Origin: Candidatus Enterococcus huntleyi
GTDB lineage: Bacteria > Bacillota > Bacilli > Lactobacillales > Enterococcaceae
Reading direction: 5' to 3'
NCBI RefSeq assembly: GCF_009933175.1
Contig: NZ_MAEJ01000001.1
Location: forward strand, 20,236-84,235
Length of the DNA stretch: 64,000 bases
Position numbers and translations under genes: made by a program. This document shows, piece after piece, positions 27,617-36,272 of the stretch. How positions within the stretch are numbered: the first letter of the stretch is position 1; each line of letters opens with the position of its first letter. The notes below the pieces were generated by a model. That model saw nothing but the letters and a program-made list of their open reading frames with translations, ran no database searches and was not told the origin of the DNA.

Positions 27617-28927
27617 ATGCAAACAGGATTTATGGGTAAATTAGCAGATGTTTTAGGTAGATTTGCTACAAAGGTCAACTCTCTACGTTATATTATGGTC
27701 ATCAAAAATGCGTTTGCGGCATTGATTCCAGTTATTATTACGGGGGCCTTTGGGACGCTATTTTCAGCGATGGTTTTCGATAACGAGAATGGCCTTGCAC
27801 AAATTAATGGCTTGGGTTTTCTAGTTGATTTAAAGCCGATTTCTTCAGCCATTAGTTATGTCACGTTGAGTTTTCTAACGATTTATGCCGTCTTTCTGAT
27901 CGGGATTGAGTTGGCGAAGCTGAACAAAGTTTCCGGAGTTTTTCCGGGAGTAGTTGCCGTTATGAGTTATCTTTCTGTGAACCCTACTGTGTATGAATTT
28001 ACCAATGCGGATAATCTTAAAGTAGTGGCAGAAAATGTTTTGGCGAAACAATATACGGATACAAAAGGCTTGTTCTTAGGGATGTTCGTGGCGATTGCAT
28101 CGATTGAATTGTATTGTTGGTTAGGTCGTCAGGATAAATTACAAATTAAAATGCCTGATACTGTACCGACGAATGTTTCAACAAGTTTTTCCGCTTTGTT
28201 TCCGACAATTTTGACAGTAGCGATTATTGCGACAGTTGGTTTTATCATCAAAGCGGCTACTGGGATGTATGCTTATGATATTATTTATAACGTTGTTCAA
28301 AAACCGCTTGAAGGAATTGTGCAAGGATTACCGGGGATTTTATTACTTATGTTCATTGCCCAAGTTTTCTGGGTGATTGGGATTCACGGGAATCAAATGG
28401 TCAAACCTGTTCGCGAACCGTTATTATTAGCGGCCATTGCTGTGAATACGGAAGCCTTTGAAGCGGGTAAAGAGATTCCTAATATTATTACGATGCCATT
28501 CTGGGATATGTATATGAGTATGGGTGGTTCTGGAGTGACGATTGGCTTGCTGGTTGCGATTTTACTGGTTAGTAAACGTGATGATATGCGTCAAATTACG
28601 AAACTATCGCTAGCTCCTGGGATTTTTAATATTAATGAACCAGTGATTTTCGGGATGCCAATTATGCTTAACCCAATTTTGGCAATTCCATTTATTGTTA
28701 CCCCGTTAGTAACTGGAACGATTGGTTATGTAGCAACCTCTCTAGGATTTGCTGCCAAAGCAGTTGTAATGGTTCCTTGGCCAATGCCACCGATTGTGAA
28801 TGCTTATTTGGCAACAGCGGGTGATATTGGTGCGGTAATTACGCAAATTATCTGTATTATCGTTTCTATACTAATTTATTTACCATTTGTAAAAGTATCA
28901 AATAAAGTGACGACTGAGGTTGCTTGA
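27617..28927 (+). CDS. PTS cellobiose/beta-glucoside-type EIIC
   Basis: A 436-residue membrane component of the lactose/cellobiose (Lac) PTS family with about ten hydrophobic segments. The conserved block FWVIGIHGNQMVKPV and the later GIFNINEPVIFGMPIMLNP are the family's substrate-site motifs. It imports and, with EIIA and EIIB, phosphorylates a beta-glucoside. Neither EIIA nor EIIB is encoded nearby, so they must be supplied from elsewhere. The start at 27617 follows AAGGAGG. A GH1 phospho-glucosidase follows 15 bp downstream. Confidence 0.93.
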   Translation: MQTGFMGKLADVLGRFATKVNSLRYIMVIKNAFAALIPVIITGAFGTLFSAMVFDNENGLAQINGLGFLVDLKPISSAISYVTLSFLTIYAVFLIGIELAKLNKVSGVFPGVVAVMSYLSVNPTVYEFTNADNLKVVAENVLAKQYTDTKGLFLGMFVAIASIELYCWLGRQDKLQIKMPDTVPTNVSTSFSALFPTILTVAIIATVGFIIKAATGMYAYDIIYNVVQKPLEGIVQGLPGILLLMFIAQVFWVIGIHGNQMVKPVREPLLLAAIAVNTEAFEAGKEIPNIITMPFWDMYMSMGGSGVTIGLLVAILLVSKRDDMRQITKLSLAPGIFNINEPVIFGMPIMLNPILAIPFIVTPLVTGTIGYVATSLGFAAKAVVMVPWPMPPIVNAYLATAGDIGAVITQIICIIVSILIYLPFVKVSNKVTTEVA

Positions 28928-28942
28928 TAGGAGGATTTATCG

Positions 28943-30367
28943 ATGAATATTACTATTCCTGAAAAATTTGTACTAGGGGCAGCGTCGTCTGCTTGGCAAA
29001 CGGAAGGCTGGCAAGGGAAAAAAGAAGGACAGGATTCATTTATTGATAGTTGGTATAAAAATGAAAAATTCGTTTGGCATCAGGGTTATGGTCCAGCGGT
29101 GGCGACGAATTTCATGGAAAATTATCAAGAAGACATAGACCAGATGAAAGAGATTCATCTGACTCATTACCGGACATCAATTAATTGGTCGCGTTTTTTC
29201 ACTGATTATGAACAATTAACGGTGGACGAGGAGTATGCGCAGCACATCGACCAGGTGATTGATCAGTTGATTGCGGCGGGTGTTGAGCCGATGATTTGTT
29301 TGGAGCATTATGAGGTGCCTAGTTTCCTAATGGATAAATATGATGGCTGGTCTTCAAAAGAAGTCGTTGAATTGTATGCAGGCTACGCCAAGATTGCTTT
29401 TGAACGCTACGGCGATCGAGTGAAGCACTGGTTTACCTTCAATGAACCGATTGTGGTTCAAACACGTTGCTATTTGGATGCGATTCGTTGGCCACATGAG
29501 CAGAATACGAAAAAATGGATGCTGTGGAATTATCATAAAGTCTTAGCAACCGCCCGGGCAGTCGAATTGTATCATGCGGTAAATTACGATGGGCGAATTG
29601 GCTGTATCTTGAATCCTGAGATGGTCTATCCTCGTTCATCTTCTAAAGAAGATCAAAAGGCCGCAGAGATGTATGATCTATTTTTTAATAGAGTCTATTT
29701 TGACCCGATGATTACAGGCGTTTATCCGAAAGAATTGATCACTTTGTGTCAGCAGCATGATATTTACTTTGATCCAACGGAAGAAGAGTTGCAAACAATC
29801 AAAGAAAATACGGTTGATTTTCTAGGGATTAATCAATATTATCCTAAACGTGTGCGGGCCCCTCGTTATGCTTGGAACGACCAGACACCATTTCATCCGG
29901 AAATGTATTATGAAACATTTGATTTGCCAGGTAAGCAAATGAATAATTCTCGTGGCTGGGAAATTTATCCGGAAATCATGTACGATATGTCGATGTATCT
30001 CAAAAAAAATTATCCACCAATTCCTTGGTTGATTACTGAAAATGGCATGGGCCGTGAGAATGAAGAAACGTATATGGATTCTCAAGGTGTGGTACAAGAT
30101 GATTATCGGATTGCCTTTATTTCGAAGCATTTATACCAACTGATTCGTGGCGTGAAGGATGGTTCGACCTGTGAAGGGTATATGCTCTGGGCTTTTACTG
30201 ATTGTGTGTCACCAATGAATGCCTTTAAAAATCGCTATGGATTAGTTCGAATTGAGTTAGATGAAGCGAGAACGCGGAGTCTTAAGAAATCAGGGCAGTG
30301 GTATCGCTCAATTATTGATACACGGTTAATGGAGTTAGAAGATCCCGCGCATCAAATAGAAAAATAA
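28943..30367 (+). CDS. GH1 6-phospho-beta-glucosidase
   Basis: A 474-residue GH1 enzyme with acid/base E168 (FTFNEPIV) and nucleophile E366 (LITENGMG). The carboxy-terminal CVSPMNAFKNRYGLV block supplies the Ser, Lys and Tyr expected for 6-phosphate binding. It hydrolyses the 6-phospho sugar delivered by the adjacent EIIC. GGAGG precedes the ATG. It is clearly distinct from the other GH1 at 13362, especially around the active-site loops, so the two probably serve different aglycones. Confidence 0.9.
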   Translation: MNITIPEKFVLGAASSAWQTEGWQGKKEGQDSFIDSWYKNEKFVWHQGYGPAVATNFMENYQEDIDQMKEIHLTHYRTSINWSRFFTDYEQLTVDEEYAQHIDQVIDQLIAAGVEPMICLEHYEVPSFLMDKYDGWSSKEVVELYAGYAKIAFERYGDRVKHWFTFNEPIVVQTRCYLDAIRWPHEQNTKKWMLWNYHKVLATARAVELYHAVNYDGRIGCILNPEMVYPRSSSKEDQKAAEMYDLFFNRVYFDPMITGVYPKELITLCQQHDIYFDPTEEELQTIKENTVDFLGINQYYPKRVRAPRYAWNDQTPFHPEMYYETFDLPGKQMNNSRGWEIYPEIMYDMSMYLKKNYPPIPWLITENGMGRENEETYMDSQGVVQDDYRIAFISKHLYQLIRGVKDGSTCEGYMLWAFTDCVSPMNAFKNRYGLVRIELDEARTRSLKKSGQWYRSIIDTRLMELEDPAHQIEK

Positions 30368-30393
30368 GCATTGTGAATCGTGAAAGATAAAAT

Positions 30394-30429
30394 AATAGGT
30401 CCGTCGAGAAATTTCTCGACGGACCTATT
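30394..30429. terminator. 36-bp perfect palindrome, bidirectional terminator
   Basis: An 18-bp arm starting AATAGGTCCGTCGAG is perfectly mirrored with no unpaired centre. It lies between the convergent GH1 and usp genes and can end both transcripts. Confidence 0.85.
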
Positions 30430-30494
30430 AATATAAACACCTAAAGTTTCGTTTTTCTCAGTCAACCTGACTAGCTTAAACAAAAACTTATGAA

Positions 30495-30968
30495 TTACTC
30501 TTCTTCTTCTTTAGGCATGTTGTTTTCTAAATCTGTCCGCACGACTAAGACGTCGCAGCTGGCATTTCTAATGACATATTCAGAAACAGACCCGATAAAT
30601 AAACGTTCTACGGCGTTAAGACCCGTTGCTCCTAACATGATTAAGTCTACATCATGGTCTCCAGGGATTTCTTTTGCGATGATTGGTTTTGGTGAACCGT
30701 ATTCAATGACTTGGGTAATTTTTTTGCACCCTTGGTCTTTAGCATAAGTTTCATAATCGGTTAGGGTTTGTTTAGCCATCTCAGTTGCTTGTTCAGCTAA
30801 CATGCCGTCAAAAGATGAGACGGTTTGGAAAGCTCGTGTATCAATGACATGTGCTAGTACTAATTCTGCATCATTTCTTTTTGCGACGTTGACAGCTTTT
30901 TTAAAGGCTAATTCGGCTTCGCTTGAACCATCGACGGCCACCATGATTTTCGTATATTGTTGTAACAT
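30495..30968 (-). CDS. Universal stress protein UspA family
   Basis: A 157-residue Usp-domain protein. The beta-1 strand KIMVAVDGSSEAELA and the ATP-binding GATGLNAVERLFIGSVSEYVIR (G-2x-G-9x-G-S) are intact, so it belongs to the ATP-binding branch. ATG 30968 lies about ten bases after GAGAGGAG; the GTG three codons earlier is too close to that site. It ends in an acidic EEEE tail. It is monocistronic, with the palindromic terminator downstream. Confidence 0.92.
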   Translation of the reverse strand: MLQQYTKIMVAVDGSSEAELAFKKAVNVAKRNDAELVLAHVIDTRAFQTVSSFDGMLAEQATEMAKQTLTDYETYAKDQGCKKITQVIEYGSPKPIIAKEIPGDHDVDLIMLGATGLNAVERLFIGSVSEYVIRNASCDVLVVRTDLENNMPKEEEE

Positions 30969-31052
30969 CCTATACACACTCCTCTCGAATAATTGCTCTA
31001 TTTGTTGACACTTTAATTGTAAATCAAAAAAGCCAAAAAGAAAATTAATTCG

Positions 31053-31334
31053 CTAGTTGGGTTTTGACATTTTCTGCGAAAATAAGATGCCAAAGACTGC
31101 TGCGATGCACAGTAGAGCGATTAAAAAAATAATTGCATAAAATTTATCATTGGCAATTGCTACGATAATTCCTAATACGGCAAAAAATAAATAGATAGAG
31201 CCGAATTGCGATAAAAAGGCCTTATTTTCTTCATCATTAGAGATGAGTGACAGAAAAACGGCTTGTTTTCTTAGTAAATAGTAACCAACTACCAATAATA
31301 GCAGTGAGACAAGGCCTATTAAAAATTGAATCAT
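31053..31334 (-). CDS. Small membrane protein, unknown function
   Basis: A 93-residue protein with three hydrophobic helices (about 3-22, 45-62 and 65-86) and the loop RKQAVFLSLISNDEENKAFLSQFG. I recognise no characterised family. The start at 31334 follows GGAGGAAA; the longer frame would run through the 6S RNA terminator. It lies directly downstream of the 6S RNA on the same strand. Confidence 0.7.
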   Translation of the reverse strand: MIQFLIGLVSLLLLVVGYYLLRKQAVFLSLISNDEENKAFLSQFGSIYLFFAVLGIIVAIANDKFYAIIFLIALLCIAAVFGILFSQKMSKPN

Positions 31335-31360
31335 GAAAAAATTTCCTCCATTTTTTATAG

Positions 31361-31394
31361 AAAAAAAGCAACTTGCCCAAAAGCAAATTGCTTC
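31361..31394 (-). terminator. 6S RNA terminator
   Basis: On the minus strand AAGCAA-TTTGC pairs with GCAAGTTGCTT and is followed by seven T, immediately after the 6S RNA. Confidence 0.85.
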
Positions 31395-31404
31395 ATTCAA
31401 AAGA

Positions 31405-31606
31405 ATGGGTAAGATCCGTTAATGCCGTTACTCGTCCTGTAGTATTGATCCCGCAAATTCTAGCAGGTGGGTTCCACGGTCTAAGTATTGAACTACCAAA
31501 TGATAAGGCATGTTACCAACTTTGACACAAGACAGATCCCAATATATCAATAAAAATGTTCGGTCAACACACAAAGAGGACAACTCGCACATCACAGATT
31601 TCCCAC
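31405..31606 (-). ncRNA. ssrS: 6S RNA
   Basis: About 200 nt of 6S RNA, the structured RNA that binds sigma-A RNA polymerase as an open-promoter mimic. On the minus strand I see blocks shared with Bacillus 6S-1: GATGTGCGAGTTGTCC near the 5' end, GTCTTGTGTCAAAG in the middle, and GGAACCCACCTG on the 3' side. The 5' GGGT and 3' ACCC ends, with further matches such as CAGGACGAGTAACG, can close a long terminal stem. A 17-bp-spaced promoter lies just upstream and a terminator just downstream. Location beside rarA matches other Firmicutes. Ends are approximate. A 67-codon frame through it is not a gene. Confidence 0.88.
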
Positions 31607-31610
31607 CCTT

Positions 31611-31639
31611 ATAGTAGCATATGAAAATCAAAAGAGCAA
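31611..31639 (-). promoter_or_regulatory. 6S RNA promoter
   Basis: On the minus strand TTGCTC (31634-31639), a 17-bp spacer and TACTAT (31611-31616) place the start about seven bases before the 6S sequence. Confidence 0.75.
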
Positions 31640-31725
31640 CGAGATACCCTTGAAAAAAGAAAGCGTAATCAGTTTTTTTATAGAATGACTGCTTCCATAA
31701 TGTTCATGTGCTATAGAAAAATGTG

Positions 31726-33036
31726 CTAGTTTTCGGTTTCAGGAAGGGGCTTAGTTTGGCGATTTTTTTTCTTCCATTCTTGGATGCGGTAATATTGTTG
31801 CCCCAAGGCTTGCTCATATTTTCCGGTTGATTTTGGCTGGTAATAATGCGCATTTTTGATTTTGTTAGGGAGATATTGTTGATTGACCCACGCATCTTCG
31901 TAACCATGGGGATATTTATAGTCCACGCCGCGGTTCAATTCTTTGGCCCCTTTATAATGACTGTCTCTCAAATGGTCAGGGACATCGCCGGCTTTTCCTG
32001 CTCGAATATCTGAGATGGCGGCGTCTAATGCAACATAGGCAGCATTAGATTTCGGAGACAGGCAGAGATCAACGACGGTATCGGCCAATGGAATACGCGC
32101 TTCTGGTAAGCCTAAACGTTCGGCTGCTAATACGGCGTTGACTGTTCTGGCAGCGGCTGCTGGATTGGCTAAACCAATGTCTTCGTAGCCAATCACCATT
32201 AATCGTCGACAAATAATTGCTAAGTCACCTGCTTCGACCAAACGCCCTAAGTAATGGAGCGCCGCATCAACATCACTGCCACGAATTGATTTTTGAAAGG
32301 CCGAAATCACATCGTAATGGGCGTCGCCATCTTTGTCATGCGTTAAGGCTTTTCTCTGCACACATTCTTCAATGACGGATAGGCTCAATATAATTTTTCC
32401 ATCTTCATTTGGTGGGGTCGATTTTACAGCGAGTTCCAAACCATTTAAGGCACTGCGCAAATCCCCATTGGTTGCTCTAGATAGATGAAGTAGGGCATTT
32501 TCCTCTAGTTCGACGGGATATTCGCCTAAGCCTCTTTCTGAATCGTGGAGGGCAGAGTCAATCGCTGTTCGAATATCTTCTTGAGTTAAAGGCTTAACTT
32601 CAAATATCTGTGTCCGACTGCGGATGGCGGGATTGATGGTAATATAAGGATTTTCGGTGGTTGCGCCGATTAAGATAATCCGACCACTTTCTAAATGAGG
32701 TAATAGAAAATCCTGTTTTGTTTTATCTAAACGATGGACTTCATCCAATAATAGGATAACCGTGCCACTCATTTTTGCTTCTTCAGCGACAATTTGTAAA
32801 TCTTTTTTTGTATCTGTCGCGGCATTGAGCATCCGAAAGGCATATTGCGTTGAACCAGCAATTGCGCTGGCAATACTGGTTTTTCCTGTTCCTGGTGGGC
32901 CGTATAATATCATTGAGGAGAGCATAGAGGCTTCAACCATTCGGCGAATAATCTTGCCTTCACCAACAAGATGTTGTTGACCGACAACTTCCTCTAAATT
33001 TCTTGGACGCATTCGATAAGCTAAGGGTTGATGCAT
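31726..33036 (-). CDS. rarA: Replication-associated recombination ATPase RarA/MgsA
   Basis: A 436-residue clamp-loader-like AAA+ ATPase acting at stalled replication forks. Walker A GPPGTGKTS, Walker B LLLDEVHRL, sensor 1 GATTENP and the arginine-finger region SRTQIFE are in order. The carboxy-terminal MgsA oligomerisation domain (VEAGDLAIICRRLMVIGYEDIG, then HLRDSHYKGAKELN) follows. ATG 33036 has AAAGGAGGG upstream; the 10-residue longer frame does not. It is followed by the 6S RNA gene on the same strand. Confidence 0.95.
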   Translation of the reverse strand: MHQPLAYRMRPRNLEEVVGQQHLVGEGKIIRRMVEASMLSSMILYGPPGTGKTSIASAIAGSTQYAFRMLNAATDTKKDLQIVAEEAKMSGTVILLLDEVHRLDKTKQDFLLPHLESGRIILIGATTENPYITINPAIRSRTQIFEVKPLTQEDIRTAIDSALHDSERGLGEYPVELEENALLHLSRATNGDLRSALNGLELAVKSTPPNEDGKIILSLSVIEECVQRKALTHDKDGDAHYDVISAFQKSIRGSDVDAALHYLGRLVEAGDLAIICRRLMVIGYEDIGLANPAAAARTVNAVLAAERLGLPEARIPLADTVVDLCLSPKSNAAYVALDAAISDIRAGKAGDVPDHLRDSHYKGAKELNRGVDYKYPHGYEDAWVNQQYLPNKIKNAHYYQPKSTGKYEQALGQQYYRIQEWKKKNRQTKPLPETEN

Positions 33037-33307
33037 GAAATCCCTCCTTTTTAAAATAAGAATCATTCCCTTTAGTATAGCATGTTTTGACTGGAAAAGA
33101 GGAGGATTTGATTGTGTATAAGGAAAACAAAATCACGCATTCATCTGTCGTTTTCGTGCTTGTTTAATGGGGAGATTAAACAATAGAGTACAATGCGAAG
33201 TCTAAAAATTATCTGACGAAAAAATTTTCTGATTTACAAAGTATGAATAAATAACATATACTATAAATGGATAAGAAATCGCTTACTTTAAAATTGGAGG
33301 AACGTAC

Positions 33308-34024
33308 ATGAAATTAATTATTGTCAAAGATTACGAAGAAATGAGCCAAGTTGGGGCGGAAATCCTACTGGGAGAGATGCACGGACAGCATCGTAAAAAT
33401 ATCTCAATTACTGCGGGAGCTTCACCTCAGGGGATTTATGAACGGATGATTCCTCGTGTGAAGGACAAACCGTATTTTGAGCATGTCCATTATTATAATT
33501 TTGATGAGATTGATTTTAAAGGGGAAGACCGCGTGGGTGTGACGATGGGCAACCTGAAGAAGATGTACTTCGATCCTGCGAATATTAAGGAAGAAAATAT
33601 TCACGCCTTGGATTCAGACAATTATCAAACGCAAGATGAACGTATCAAAGCGGATGGCGGATTAGATTTCATTTTACTAGGTGTGGGTGCAGATGGCCAT
33701 TTCTGTGGCAATTTACCTGGAACAACAAAATTTGGTGATTTGACTAGTCGTGTGAATGAGGATGCGACGCCAACTATGAAAGAAGTATTATTGAATGAAG
33801 TTGGTGGGGTTGAAGCTTTACGCCCAGAATTTTACGTGACAATGGGACCAAAAAGTATTATGCAAGTGAAGAAATTATTGATGGTTGCTAGTGGAGAAAA
33901 GAAAGCAGCAATCGTCAAAGCTTTGGTAGACGGGGTTGTAACAGAAGATTTACCGTCAACTTTATTAACGACTCATCCGGACTTCACCTTGGTCGTAGAT
34001 GAGGCAGCAGCTTCTTTACTGTAA
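33308..34024 (+). CDS. NagB/6-phosphogluconolactonase-like sugar-phosphate isomerase
   Basis: A 238-residue protein of the glucosamine-6-phosphate deaminase/6-phosphogluconolactonase superfamily. TAGASPQGIYERM is the phosphate loop, YYNFDEIDF holds the catalytic aspartate region, and GVGADGHFCGNLPGT corresponds to the NagB motif GxGxxGHIxFNxPG. It differs from true NagB at several active-site positions and resembles the uncharacterised YieK-like branch. A TTTACA/TATACT promoter (33233-33262, 18-bp spacer) and GGAGG precede it. It is monocistronic. The substrate is probably an amino-sugar or hexose phosphate, not certain. Confidence 0.8.
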   Translation: MKLIIVKDYEEMSQVGAEILLGEMHGQHRKNISITAGASPQGIYERMIPRVKDKPYFEHVHYYNFDEIDFKGEDRVGVTMGNLKKMYFDPANIKEENIHALDSDNYQTQDERIKADGGLDFILLGVGADGHFCGNLPGTTKFGDLTSRVNEDATPTMKEVLLNEVGGVEALRPEFYVTMGPKSIMQVKKLLMVASGEKKAAIVKALVDGVVTEDLPSTLLTTHPDFTLVVDEAAASLL

Positions 34025-34075
34025 GAAAGTTTCAGTCATAGGTCATTCGATAACTAAAATAAGATATACAACAAT

Positions 34076-34110
34076 CAGGCTGGGTAATGTGCTCAGTCTG
34101 TTCTTTTTTT
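34076..34110 (+). terminator. Terminator of the nagB-like gene
   Basis: CAGGCTGGG (34076-34084) pairs with CTCAGTCTG (34092-34100) using two G-U pairs, followed by TTCTTTTTTT. Confidence 0.75.
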
Positions 34111-34187
34111 GCTAAAATTCTATTATGAATGGTCAGTTTTCATAGCGTCACATCTGATAATTGTGTATGATAGGAGAGGTGAAGAAG

Positions 34188-34823
34188 ATGAAAGAATTAA
34201 TGACTTTTTTTGAAACGAAAACAACTGAAGAGATTGCTGAATATTTGCTAGGGATGTACTTAGAACATGAGACGCCGGCTGGCAAATTAGCAGGTTATAT
34301 TGTTGATGCCGAGGCTTATTTGGGTCCAGATGATCAAGCAGCGCATAGTTTTGGTATGCGAAAAACACCGCGATTAACTGCGATGTATCAAAAGCCGGGG
34401 ACGATTTATTTGTATACGATGCATACTCATTTGTTATTGAATATTGTCACGCAACCCGAAGGTCATCCACAAGGGGTGATGATTCGTGGACTACAGCCGG
34501 TGGTTGGACTTGAACAAATGCAAGCCAATCGTGGTGGAAAAACCACTGCTGATATCAGTAATGGTCCAGGAAAATTAGTTGCGGCTCTGGGAATTACTAA
34601 GGAGTATTATGGACAGTCAATCTTTACGAGTGATTTACATCTGGTACCTGAGAAGAGAAAGTTTCCGAAAGAAATTGAAAAACTACCGCGCATCGGGATT
34701 CCCAATAAAGGGATTTGGACAGACCTACCCCTGCGTTATGTAGTGAAAGGAAATCCCTATATTTCCCAGCAAAAGAAAAATAGGATTGATGAAAAAAATT
34801 TTGGTTGGAGGACAGATAAATGA
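34188..34823 (+). CDS. mpg: 3-methyladenine DNA glycosylase (AAG/MPG type)
   Basis: A 211-residue alkyladenine glycosylase that removes 3-methyladenine, hypoxanthine and ethenoadenine. Conserved blocks are AGYIVDAEAYLGPDDQAAHSF with the catalytic glutamate, MYQKPGTIYLYTMH and VMIRGLQPV, and the carboxy ISNGPGKLVAALGI. The start at 34188 follows GGAGAGGTG; an upstream TTG frame is not supported. It overlaps DUF3013 by 4 bp, and the following genes form a housekeeping RNA/DNA modification operon. Confidence 0.93.
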   Translation: MKELMTFFETKTTEEIAEYLLGMYLEHETPAGKLAGYIVDAEAYLGPDDQAAHSFGMRKTPRLTAMYQKPGTIYLYTMHTHLLLNIVTQPEGHPQGVMIRGLQPVVGLEQMQANRGGKTTADISNGPGKLVAALGITKEYYGQSIFTSDLHLVPEKRKFPKEIEKLPRIGIPNKGIWTDLPLRYVVKGNPYISQQKKNRIDEKNFGWRTDK

Positions 34824-35308
34824 AAAAGCAAAGCATGTTGACTTATTTAGATGAGCGAATTAACAAAGTAATTACCGAATATGATGTGGCGATTGATTGG
34901 GATAAAGGCAATCACACGATTGAAGTAGTGGTCCGTTTATTTGGTGAAAATAAGAGCCAAGCAGCGATTGATGATGTGCAGGGTGTTGCATCGGAAGAGG
35001 AAATTATCGAGTTTGAGGATGGCGTTTTATTCTATAATCCAGAGAAGTCGAAAGTTTCAGCGGATGATTTCTTAGCAATTGTGCCATTTGAAGGTAAAAA
35101 AGGTTGCTCGAAAGCAACGATTAATGGCGTAGTTGATTATCTGAATGAAGTCTTGGATCAAGGCCAGAGTGACTTATTAGACTTTCTAGCAGATGACAGT
35201 GAGGACGCGGTATTTGAATTAGTATGGGCTGAAGACAAATTAGCTGCTCATATTGCTCAGTATGAAGGAAAAGACGGCGCAGAGTATCTAGCATACCCGA
35301 GCTATTAA
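34820..35308 (+). CDS. DUF3013-family protein
   Basis: A 162-residue acidic cytoplasmic protein of the DUF3013 family, found mostly in Lactobacillales just before prmA. It begins KKQSMLTYLDERINKVITEYDVAIDWD and has a DDDFLAI-like centre and an aromatic carboxy end. Function is unknown. ATG overlaps the mpg stop (ATGA), and prmA follows 15 bp later, so it is part of that operon. Confidence 0.82.
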   Translation: MKKQSMLTYLDERINKVITEYDVAIDWDKGNHTIEVVVRLFGENKSQAAIDDVQGVASEEEIIEFEDGVLFYNPEKSKVSADDFLAIVPFEGKKGCSKATINGVVDYLNEVLDQGQSDLLDFLADDSEDAVFELVWAEDKLAAHIAQYEGKDGAEYLAYPSY

Positions 35309-35323
35309 AAAGGAGAATAATCG

Positions 35324-36271
35324 ATGAAGTGGAATGAAGTAAAAGTGGAAACAGCCAGTGAGGCGGTTGAAGCTGTATCGAATATTATGATGGAAGCTGG
35401 CGCGAGTGGCGTGGCAATTGAAGACGCGCTAGATGTCGAAAATTTCAAAAGTGATGCGTATGGCGAGTTGTTGGATAAAGAAAATTTTGTTTATATTGAA
35501 GAAGGCGCGATTGTTGCGGCCTATTTCCCTGAAACGACGTTCTTACCGGAAATCTTACCGTTTATAAAAGATAGCATTACTGGCTTGCCAGAGTTTGGCT
35601 TGGAAATCGGCAAAAATGAAGTAACTGTCAGCGAAGTGGTGGAAAGTGATTGGGCGACGGCGTGGAAGAAATATTACCATCCAGTCAGAATTACTCGGTT
35701 CTTAACGATTGTCCCTAGCTGGGAAGCGTATGAACAAAGAGATTCGCTCGAAAAAATTATCACGCTAGATCCTGGAATGGCCTTTGGAACAGGAACGCAT
35801 CCAACGACACGTTTAACGCTGCAAGCTTTAGAAACAGTCTTGCGCGGTGGCGAAACGGTTGTCGATGTGGGCACAGGCTCGGGCGTGTTGAGTATTGCTA
35901 GTAAACATTTTGGCGCAAAAGACGTTTACGCTTATGATTTAGATGAAGTAGCGGTCCGCGCAGCGAAAGAAAATATGGATATGAATCCGATCGCGGCAGA
36001 TGTTCACGTTTCAGCGAATGATTTACTGACAGGCGTTGAACTATCCGCGGATGTGATTGTTGCGAACATTTTAGCAGATATCATTCTATTGATGATTCCT
36101 GATGCGTGGCGTGTGCTGAAAGATGATGGCACGTTGATTGTTTCGGGCATTATTGAAGAGAAAAAAGGCTTAGTGATTGAGGCGATGGAGCAACAAGGAT
36201 TTGTGGTGGATCAAATTTTCCAACAAAAAGACTGGTATGCAATTGTCTTGAAAAAGTCTGAGGAAGTCTAA
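35324..36271 (+). CDS. prmA: Ribosomal protein L11 methyltransferase
   Basis: A 315-residue PrmA. An amino-terminal ferredoxin-like substrate domain is followed by a SAM-binding domain with LDPGMAFGTGTHPTTRL, VVDVGTGSGVLSIAS and the NILADII motif. It trimethylates L11 of the large ribosomal subunit. AAGGAGAA precedes the ATG, and rsmE starts one base after its stop codon. Confidence 0.96.
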   Translation: MKWNEVKVETASEAVEAVSNIMMEAGASGVAIEDALDVENFKSDAYGELLDKENFVYIEEGAIVAAYFPETTFLPEILPFIKDSITGLPEFGLEIGKNEVTVSEVVESDWATAWKKYYHPVRITRFLTIVPSWEAYEQRDSLEKIITLDPGMAFGTGTHPTTRLTLQALETVLRGGETVVDVGTGSGVLSIASKHFGAKDVYAYDLDEVAVRAAKENMDMNPIAADVHVSANDLLTGVELSADVIVANILADIILLMIPDAWRVLKDDGTLIVSGIIEEKKGLVIEAMEQQGFVVDQIFQQKDWYAIVLKKSEEV

Positions 36272-36272
36272 A

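Noticed and set aside
31428..31631. A 67-codon minus-strand open frame
   Set aside because: It lies inside the 6S RNA and its promoter, and its composition follows the RNA structure rather than a protein.
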